A stretch of 64,000 bases of DNA, from NCBI GenBank assembly GCA_973895155.1, contig OZ316898.1, positions 3,348,001-3,412,000 on the forward strand. Reading direction: 5' to 3'. The notes under the pieces are model-generated. The model was not told the DNA's origin, ran no database searches, and saw only the letters and a program-made list of their open reading frames with translations. The translations under genes and the position numbers were made by a program. Positions 57,643-64,000 of the stretch are shown here, piece by piece (position 1 is the first letter of the stretch; every line of letters begins with the position of its first letter). This DNA comes from Marsupella aquatica (Eukaryota > Marchantiophyta).

Positions 57643-57946
57643 AGTTGTCAATGGTAAAACCTGGTGGGAACAAAGCCTCCTGGCCAATGAGCACATCATA
57701 CGTAGTGGCATTGGTAACCAAACATCTGACTGGGAAATGCAGTTCCTGATCTGTACCTCCATTAAAAGTGAGAGTGAGTAAAGTAGAACTCTCACCCAAC
57801 ACGTCCTCCATAGTGCCACTAGCAGTCCGAATGTGCCACCTGGATTGCTGTAAGTGATCAGTCAGCAGTCCCATCTTCTTGGCAAACTGAATGCCCAATA
57901 TCACTGGTTGAGCGCCTGTGTCTAGCATGACCACCTGAGGAGTGTG
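57643..57946 (-). other. retropepsin domain of gypsy pol
   Basis: VVMLDTGAQPVIL with the active-site Asp-Thr-Gly (near residue 193 counted from 58498), and the second hydrophobic-Gly motif YDVLIGQEAL near 267. The spacing of about 75 residues is normal for retroviral-type aspartic proteases. This would cleave the gag-pol polyprotein. The part before it (58498 to about 57950) is a linker of low complexity. Confidence 0.85.
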
Positions 57947-58305
57947 ACCCTCCAACTTGACCGCTGAATTCCTGTTGTCAACAATGGCAATGGTGGTGGA
58001 AACTAAAGTCCTGTCACTAGGCACCACTTTTGGCAAATGATGAGGTACCTTGTGAAGGGAGTTAGTGTCCACGGTCTGCCCACTCAATAGCATAGCCAGG
58101 AAAGATGGAGCAGCATGACCAGAATCCAGTGTAGCTCTGGTCACACAATCTGCAGCAATACTATCATCTCTACCACTGGAAATTGGTACTGGGATAGCCA
58201 AACCAGTGGAAGCATGTAATGGAGAAGAAGAAGGTCCAATATGTACATGAGATTGGACCTCCAAAACCGGTGTCACAAGGGCTGATGAAGAATGCAGTGA
58301 GCCCT

Positions 58306-60180
58306 CTAGCGCTCTGATGACAGCTCTAGCATCCAGCTGTAAATCATGGCAACTGAAAAGTGGAGTTGTAAGAATCCTTTGTGCCATACCGGAGGTGACA
58401 TGCTCAAGCAGCTCAGGAGAAACAACTCCCTGTGAAATGTCAGCAACACCTGGTGGTGGAATGGATGTAGCTGCAGCTCCCTCCCCCCTCGCCAACAAGG
58501 TGCGCTCTTCAGCATGATAGCCCGAGCTCCCCGGGCTCTAGTCATAGGACCAGCAGCAAGACCATCAGCCTGTACAATGCGGCGTGTGGGAGCAATACGG
58601 GAGGCAGCACTGGCCTGCTGGTAAGCAAAATAAGAAGGGCAGAATGAATCTGAAAATTCTGCTGTAAGGCCAGGCTGTGGAGTAGAGGACAGCACACACT
58701 CACCCATATGAGCATCAAATGGCAAGCCATAGAAAGAGCGGGGTAGAGGTGCTGAACTGTCGGTGGTGCCTGGGCCAAGGATGGGTTGCACGTGACCAGC
58801 CGGTTGAGAAGGACCAGCAGAGGTAGGTGACTTGCCTTTGATGCTGGCAAGTTGGGCACGTAGGGACTCAACCTCATGAGTCAGAGACTGGAGTTGAGTT
58901 TCCTGTGCGTTGTGAGCCTCCTTCTGAGCTGGTGGCTTTTGTTGCTGCTTGGGCAATTTGTTGGCACTGGTTGCTTTGCCACTGGAAGGAGGAGCAATTG
59001 ATGCAGTAGGAGCCCTTCTAGCTAGTGGGGGAGTGGAAGCAGGAGCAGGAGGAGGGGCCTGCTGTCGTAGCTGCTTCCTCTCTGGAAATTTGGCAAAACA
59101 AATTGCCTCCAAGTGGCCCACTTTCCCGCAAAACTCACAAGACAGGTCCTCAGCAACAATATCACATTCATTAGCCTTGTGATTAGGATTGCCACAGTAG
59201 TTGCAAGATGGCAGCATGAAAGCAGCATGTGCTGGTTTGGGCTTGGAAGCATACTGTGGCACACGGGAAGGGGTGGCCATTGTAGGGGCAGTAGCCTGGT
59301 ACCTAGATTGTGGTGGACGCGCAATACTGGCCTCATAATGTGCATGGGCCAATTCAAGTTTCTCAGCAGTGTCATAGACATTGAGCAAGGTGTAGCTGTC
59401 TCCAAACTCTGAGAATACTTGCTGCAACACCTGCGAATTGAGAGCTGGTGTGCCCTCCAATGCGCGAAGATAGCGATGAGCAGCTTCCAGGTCAGTGATG
59501 CTCTGGGTGTCCTCCTTCAGCTTGAGAAGCCGGCGATACATCATCTTCAAGGTTTCATTGCGCTGCCTCACAAAGGTGGCCAACTGCATGATTTTGTCAG
59601 CACTCTTGATTGGGAATTCCAATTCAAGAACCTGGAAAAACTCAGCCACTGGATCAGCAAAGGCAGGGGAATCAATGGTGGGAGAAATGCCTGATGTAGC
59701 CTGTGCCAAGATAGTGGGAGTAACTGGCGCAATGGTAGGAACTGGAGTAGGAGGGGAAGTGGCAGGAGCAGCAGCATGGGCTGCAATGGCATTCTGTAAT
59801 GCCAATTGTGAGGCAGCCACAATTGCACTGGCATAGGCAGGGTTAGGCAATTGTGTGACAACAAGCAGCCGTTGAGAGTGCTGCTCATACACATCCAAAG
59901 CCTCGTGGTGCACATACCTGGCTAGCTGCTTAAATGCAAAAGCATTTGTGAAATTGCTGCCGTACTTCAACTCCAATTCGTAAACGATAGTGTAGAAAGT
60001 GGATTTGAACTCATGTAAAGAAACAGTGCCTGGCCGCCCGCTGAAGCGTTCAATGCGGCCAGATGAGTGGCTGGCGTCCATGCTGTATGTTGGTGAAGCA
60101 GGAACAACCACGGATGCAGAAGGGGTAAATGGTAAAGATGTAATAGCAGGCTTCGGGGTAGGGGTGAAGCGACCGCCCAA
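58306..60180 (-). CDS. gypsy gag with two zinc knuckles
   Basis: The frame is open from just below a TGA near 60234; the first ATG in it is at 60081 (MDASHSS), which I prefer as start. After a helical capsid-like region (about residues 40-290, counted from 60180), two CCHC knuckles follow: CNYCGNPNHKANEC (326-339) and CEFCGKVGHLEAIC (348-361). A Pro/Ala-rich segment, a short coiled coil (about 426-448) and a basic stretch come next. The frame stops at 58306, overlapping the open pol frame (which begins at about 58537) by about 230 nt. The last 60 residues look like a translation of the wrong frame. In particles the knuckles would bind element RNA. Confidence 0.85.
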   Translation of the reverse strand: MGGRFTPTPKPAITSLPFTPSASVVVPASPTYSMDASHSSGRIERFSGRPGTVSLHEFKSTFYTIVYELELKYGSNFTNAFAFKQLARYVHHEALDVYEQHSQRLLVVTQLPNPAYASAIVAASQLALQNAIAAHAAAPATSPPTPVPTIAPVTPTILAQATSGISPTIDSPAFADPVAEFFQVLELEFPIKSADKIMQLATFVRQRNETLKMMYRRLLKLKEDTQSITDLEAAHRYLRALEGTPALNSQVLQQVFSEFGDSYTLLNVYDTAEKLELAHAHYEASIARPPQSRYQATAPTMATPSRVPQYASKPKPAHAAFMLPSCNYCGNPNHKANECDIVAEDLSCEFCGKVGHLEAICFAKFPERKQLRQQAPPPAPASTPPLARRAPTASIAPPSSGKATSANKLPKQQQKPPAQKEAHNAQETQLQSLTHEVESLRAQLASIKGKSPTSAGPSQPAGHVQPILGPGTTDSSAPLPRSFYGLPFDAHMGECVLSSTPQPGLTAEFSDSFCPSYFAYQQASAASRIAPTRRIVQADGLAAGPMTRARGARAIMLKSAPCWRGGRELQLHPFHHQVLLTFHRELFLLSCLSMSPPVWHKGFLQLHFSVAMIYSWMLELSSER

Positions 60181-60351
60181 TGTAGCAGCAGGATGGCGTG
60201 ATGTGGGTGTTGCTGCTGTCTGCTGACGTCATCGAAATTGCCGAGACTCCAATGAAATTGGCACCAATGGTCGTGGATCACTCCGCAAGTGGTACCTGGG
60301 TATCAGTGGCGATGAGCTGCTACCTCCCGGCTCGTCGGCTGACATGCTGCA

Positions 60352-60369
60352 TGCTCACCCGGGGTGCCA
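60352..60369 (-). other. candidate primer-binding site of the gypsy element
   Basis: On the minus strand TGGCACCCCGGGTGAGCA follows CCCA-T, so a terminal CA is followed by one spacer base and a TGG start, as expected at the LTR-internal junction. It is 270 nt upstream of the preferred gag ATG. The complementary tRNA was not identified. Confidence 0.45.
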
Positions 60370-61029
60370 ATGGGAAAGAAATGGACAAGAAAAAGGAATG
60401 GCAGCCCCAAGGCTAGGAAATAAAACCCACAAAGGAGACAAACGGTACAAGGCAGCAATGTGTCAAATGTGTAAACACACAGAAAAACCGTCACAAAGAA
60501 AAATTGTCGGCAAAGGAAAACCTCTTAAAAACTCGGGAAAGGCCTAATGTTGGCGGCAATAAAGAAATCCGGGAAAAGAAACTAGAAGTGGCCCCCCCCT
60601 TAAGTGTATACATCGGGCCCCTATGTGGACCCAAAAACTGGCAGGAAAAGGGAAACCAAAGAGGCGCGCGTCAGCGGGAAAAGAAAACCGGGCCAAGTGG
60701 GACACAGGATCTGAAGTGTATACACATCAGCCCGATGTGGACCCGAGAGATGGAAACAGGTCGATCGTCGCGCGGCGAAAAAGCGAGACAAGCCGAAAAA
60801 GGCGAAAAGAAAACGGGAAGAGTGAGGCGAAGAAAAAGAAATGAGCCCTGTGCATAGGGCTTCGCACCCCCCTCCGTATGAGCTCCTGAAGCCTCCTTGG
60901 GGCTTCGTGCCCTGGCAGGCCTAAGTACTCCCGTGTGAGGGAGTTCGAATTGAACTCCCCTCCCCTCCTTTAATGCAGCTTAGGGCCTTGTGCCCTCTCC
61001 TGGCACTCTCGCTCCCCCTCCTGGCCTCC

Positions 61030-61196
61030 TTTTATTGCAGCATAGGGCCTCGTGCCCACTCCTTGCGCTCCTGCTCCCCTCCTCCTGGCTTTAATTCTCC
61101 ATAGGGCTTCGTGCCCTCCTTGCGCTTCTGCTCCCCTCCTCCTGGCTTTAATTCTCCATAGGGCTTCGTGCCCTCCTTGCGCTTCCCCCTCCCCTC
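61030..61196. repeat. 57-bp tandem repeat, three units
   Basis: Units start at 61030, 61087 and 61144. The second and third share GGCTTTAATTCTCCATAGGG and then TTCGTGCCCTCC; the first is diverged. Degenerate partial copies with AGGGC(C/T)TCGTGCCC extend from about 60890 to 61350. Confidence 0.85.
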
Positions 61197-61635
61197 CGTG
61201 GCTGGTACTCGGCTCCCCCCCTCCCTCCTCTTTAATGCGGGACCTGGCAGCATGACTCCCGAGAGAGAGGGAGTCGTATGTACTCCCGAGAAGGGAGTCG
61301 ACTTAACTCCCCTCTCCTCCTTAATTATACAGCATAGGGCCGTGTGCCCCCTCCCTCTCGACTGTCGCTTTGTATTCGGCGTAACAAGAAAAGTGGCGTG
61401 CGACCCTATGAAGGGCGCCGAGCAGCCGAGGAGCAAGGACGGGGGAAAGAGAGGAACCAGGCGGCGGTCGACCGGAAGAAAGAAAATGGGAGGAAAAGGG
61501 GCAAACGCATTAATTCAAAGCGAGGGCGCAGCAGCCGGAAGCAATCCGTGGCAGCAGATAGGCAGTGACAGTAGCGGGATTAGCAGGTCAAAGAAGATTG
61601 TGGCCGGAAACGAAAAACCCAGGCCTCCCAAGGGA

Positions 61636-61671
61636 GTGTTATGTGTATACACTTAAGTATACACATAACAC
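61636..61671. repeat. near-perfect 36-bp palindrome
   Basis: Fifteen-base arms GTGTTATGTGTATAC and GTATACACATAACAC flank a six-base centre (ACTTAA). Related GTGTATAC phrases followed by GATGTGGACCC-like sequence occur at about 60603 and 60716. Confidence 0.9.
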
Positions 61672-62501
61672 CACAATAAACCCATAACTTTTAACTCGTC
61701 ACTCCGATGTCCGTCGAAGAAATTGCAATGGCTTCACCAGAAATTGTCGAAATCGTCACGAGCAATCTTCTTCCCTTCACCACTATCTCGGCAGTTCTTC
61801 TTGAATAAAAGGCGTGATAGAAACAAACGTACTGAAATCGAATCGAAAACCGGCGAGATGCCAAGATCGGCTGGGAGCATCTAACGAATCACTGTGTGAA
61901 TTCCGTGTACGGAACCGACGAGCAGCCTCTGAAAAACTCTGTCTCACAGCGACTCAAGAAGAACTGAAGAACGGCAAAGAAAAACATGCCCTAAGTAGGA
62001 CCGGGTCCAGGCGTCACACTAACAAACCCCTTTTGCTTCAAGAACAGCCCAGACTCGCTACAAGAACGTGACACTAACTCAAGTAGTACACTAGCCCTAA
62101 CCATACCTAGCGGGCATGCGAGGGACATGCCGATGTGCACAAGCGGCACTGTCACTCGGCATGACATGCTTGTTTCAGGGCAGTTTCAGTTTATGTTGTG
62201 GGTGCCCAAATGCATCTCCATGCTAGCCAAATTGCATCCACTTCTGAGAATGCACCACATGTTGCAACTGTCATGCTCTGGAAATCCCCCCCTACACACC
62301 TGCTTGCTGGTTGTCAACTACAAGGCAAACTACAAGGCACAAAAGGGCTAGCCCAACTGTGAAGCAAGGGCAATTCACTATCATTTTCTGAAAACAATTG
62401 TATTTGTGGTGGGTTGTTAGACTCTTAGGGTTGAGTACCTATGAATCCCCATAATTATTCAAAACTTAGAAGTCACACGCACAGTATGTGTTTTCTATAA
62501 A

Positions 62502-62645
62502 TCTAAGAGACCATTGCACTGACCCACCAAATCAGTTTCGGAAACCAAAATTCACTGATTCCCATCATATGTCTTTACTAGAAGTCTAAGCAAATATTTT
62601 ACTGACCCACCAAATCAGTTTGGGGAACCACAATTCACTGATCCC
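62502..62645. repeat. 83-bp direct tandem duplication
   Basis: Units start TCTAAG at 62502 and 62585 and share ACTGACCCACCAAATCAGTT and ATTCACTGAT. Confidence 0.85.
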
Positions 62646-62829
62646 TAGGCTGGGCCATTCCTGCATGGGGACCAGTTCTCGCTATCATGAAAATGAGAAT
62701 AAAATATATAATAATTACTATCCATTCGCATTGTGTGCAGTACTAACAAAGGTGAAGAGTGAATGATGGGGTCCCCCAAAGCTCCACACTATGACATTCC
62801 ATCAAATGAGAACAAATGTGCTTTAGGTA

Positions 62830-63130
62830 CTTATTTTGAGGTCTAAGGTTATGATTATAAACTTAGTTAGGTCTGACCTTAGTTGCAGACTAGGTTAAGT
62901 TAACTAGGATATATAGTATATTCAAATTGTGTTACTTGGATATGAGTAACTCAGGCTTATTGTCATGGAATCAATTGAGAGATAGAGAGACCTTGTGTTG
63001 CAAAGATTCAATATGGTCTACAGACATAATGTGCACTAAACTGTAGTGTATGAAAGTGGCCATCACCTTTGCTTCAGATGGAGAGACCATGAAGGGGGCC
63101 ACGAGGGGTCTCCATAACCGCACATCAAAA
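62830..63130 (-). mobile_element. degraded LTR fragment related to family A
   Basis: The order of phrases CTCAGGCTTATTGTCATGG, ATTGAGAGATAGAGAGA, ATATGGTCTACAGACATAAT, GTGCACTAAA matches the minus-orientation solo LTR at 43231 with many differences. Termini and duplications are no longer recognisable. Confidence 0.5.
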
Positions 63131-64000
63131 TATGACATATATTGTGTTTCATATCCCTCCAAGAAAAACTAGTTATTTGCTTTAAATCAATGAGTAACAC
63201 CAGCCTTAAGTCTAGGGGGGTCACTTCCATGGAAGTGGCATATCATGTGCGACGAAATATAGGACCATTTAAATGGTTTTGACGGAAAATTTATTAAGTC
63301 TTCTATGGAAATATATGGTTGTTTAATTGTAAAATGTATACATGTTATCACATGATTGGTGCCGTACAACTTTCTAGAAAGTGACTTAGGGGGGTCATAA
63401 ATGACCCAAACCGTCGCACGTGATGTATGACCCTTCATATAATGACCCCCCCCCGAGCTTTAAGTGCCAATTTTAGCCCAATACCACCTCCCCCAAAAAT
63501 GTTCACCACTTTTGGCTAATATAGGCTAGATGTTTTTAGCACCATTAGCCACTCTTCCACCAAATCATGAACCCTATTAGCCAGAATCTAATGGTCCTCC
63601 TTAAATCTAGGGATATCTGACCGTCATGATGCAATTCAGTAAAATCATGATGCAATTGAGTAAAATCTGATGGATTCAGTAAAATCTGATGGAGAACATT
63701 CCTAGAATCTCCTCCCTTAGAGAAACAAACATTGGTCACACTGGATTAAAAAAAAACAAATAAAAAACCAATTGGCTAGGGGATTGGCCTTGAACTTCTT
63801 CCCCATTTCGGAACTTCTTCCCCATTTCGGTTCAAGACAAAACAAAAGATAAAAATAAAAAACCTTAAATAGGCACCTTGTACTAGTACATTTTGATGTG
63901 TGTGATTAGGCAGGGGCCCATAAGGAGGGCAATCAGGAGTGACAGCACCATCTTGTAAAGCCCCTAGCATCTTTTAAAGGACACTGAGGAGCGACATTGG
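63131..64000. other. no gene recognised; dispersed repeat
   Basis: 63480-63640 resembles 52120-52290 in the same orientation (TTCACCACT...TTGGC, TAGCCAGAATCT). A 13-bp phrase containing GAACTTCTTCCCCATTTCGG is directly duplicated at about 63792-63830. No coding region is recognised. Confidence 0.45.

Larger units (their letters stand above)
52986..60370 (-). mobile_element. Ty3/gypsy retrotransposon with cytosine methyltransferase and PHD finger
   Basis: A nearly full-length internal region on the minus strand, in the order gag, retropepsin, DNA methyltransferase, reverse transcriptase, RNase H, integrase, PHD finger. The domain order RT-RNase H-integrase makes it Ty3/gypsy. The coding sequence is split by a -1 frame change between gag and pol, a -1 frame change within the methyltransferase (about 56700), and TAG codons at 55611-55613 and 55317-55319. 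This copy is therefore probably inactive, though lightly damaged. No pair of matching LTRs was found, so the outer limits are uncertain. Confidence 0.9.
60371..62073 (-). mobile_element. proposed 5' LTR of the gypsy element
   Basis: If the primer-binding site is right, the LTR ends at 60371 and may start near 62073, where the minus strand reads TGTCACGTTC. That gives 1.7 kb and TG...CA ends. The interior is unusual: a purine-rich part, three 57-bp repeats and a near-perfect palindrome. No matching copy exists at the other end within the window, so this is unproven. The 62073 border is a guess. Confidence 0.35.

Noticed and set aside
60504-61656. Basic proteins encoded in the right flank of the gypsy element
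   Set aside because: Lys/Arg/Gly-rich frames in a purine-rich, repeat-laden segment; no domain, and frames switch with the repeats.

Overview
The window looks like nuclear DNA of a streptophyte with a large, repeat-rich genome: a charophyte alga, bryophyte, lycophyte or fern. I cannot name the species. The reasons are a plant-type, ten-exon phosphoenolpyruvate carboxylase gene with the N-terminal phosphorylation motif and the QNTG end, GT-AG introns of 0.1-0.7 kb, and many LTR, LINE, MITE and transposase remnants.

Layout. 1-9.9 kb has no recognisable gene; it holds a diverged LTR (1604-1940), a MITE (1998-2154), a C-rich/G-rich block (2401-2960), a perfect 89-bp inverted repeat (4941-5133) and a solo LTR with perfect target-site duplication (5903-6248). 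9.9-12.5 kb is a decayed coiled-coil/RING-like gene. Two arrays of short palindromic units lie at 12.8-13.3 and 16.5-17.0 kb, with a 5'-truncated LINE between them. 17.3-21.1 kb is a decayed minus-strand transposase. 23.8-29.4 kb is the intact PEPC gene, convergent with a short COMM-domain gene (33.1-34.2 kb, minus). 37.2-41.3 kb is a decayed Ty3/gypsy-like element whose reverse transcriptase is missing. Two more solo LTRs of the 5.9-kb family sit in opposite orientations at 42.0 and 43.2 kb. A compact secreted-protein gene (46.6-46.9 kb, plus) is convergent with a ten-exon METTL21-type methyltransferase gene (47.2-51.3 kb, minus).

The most unusual object is the minus-strand Ty3/gypsy retrotransposon at about 53-60.4 kb. 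It encodes a gag with two zinc knuckles, then a retropepsin, a complete set of cytosine-5 DNA methyltransferase motifs of DNMT3-like appearance, reverse transcriptase, RNase H, integrase and a C-terminal PHD finger. The polyprotein therefore joins a potential writer of DNA methylation with a potential reader of histone tails. This copy is damaged: there is a gag/pol frame change, one frameshift inside the methyltransferase and two in-frame TAG codons in the reverse transcriptase region.

Apparently functional host genes are PEPC, the COMM-domain gene, the secreted protein and the METTL21-type methyltransferase. Exons were placed by hand from splice sites, reading phase and remembered family sequences. 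No searches were run.
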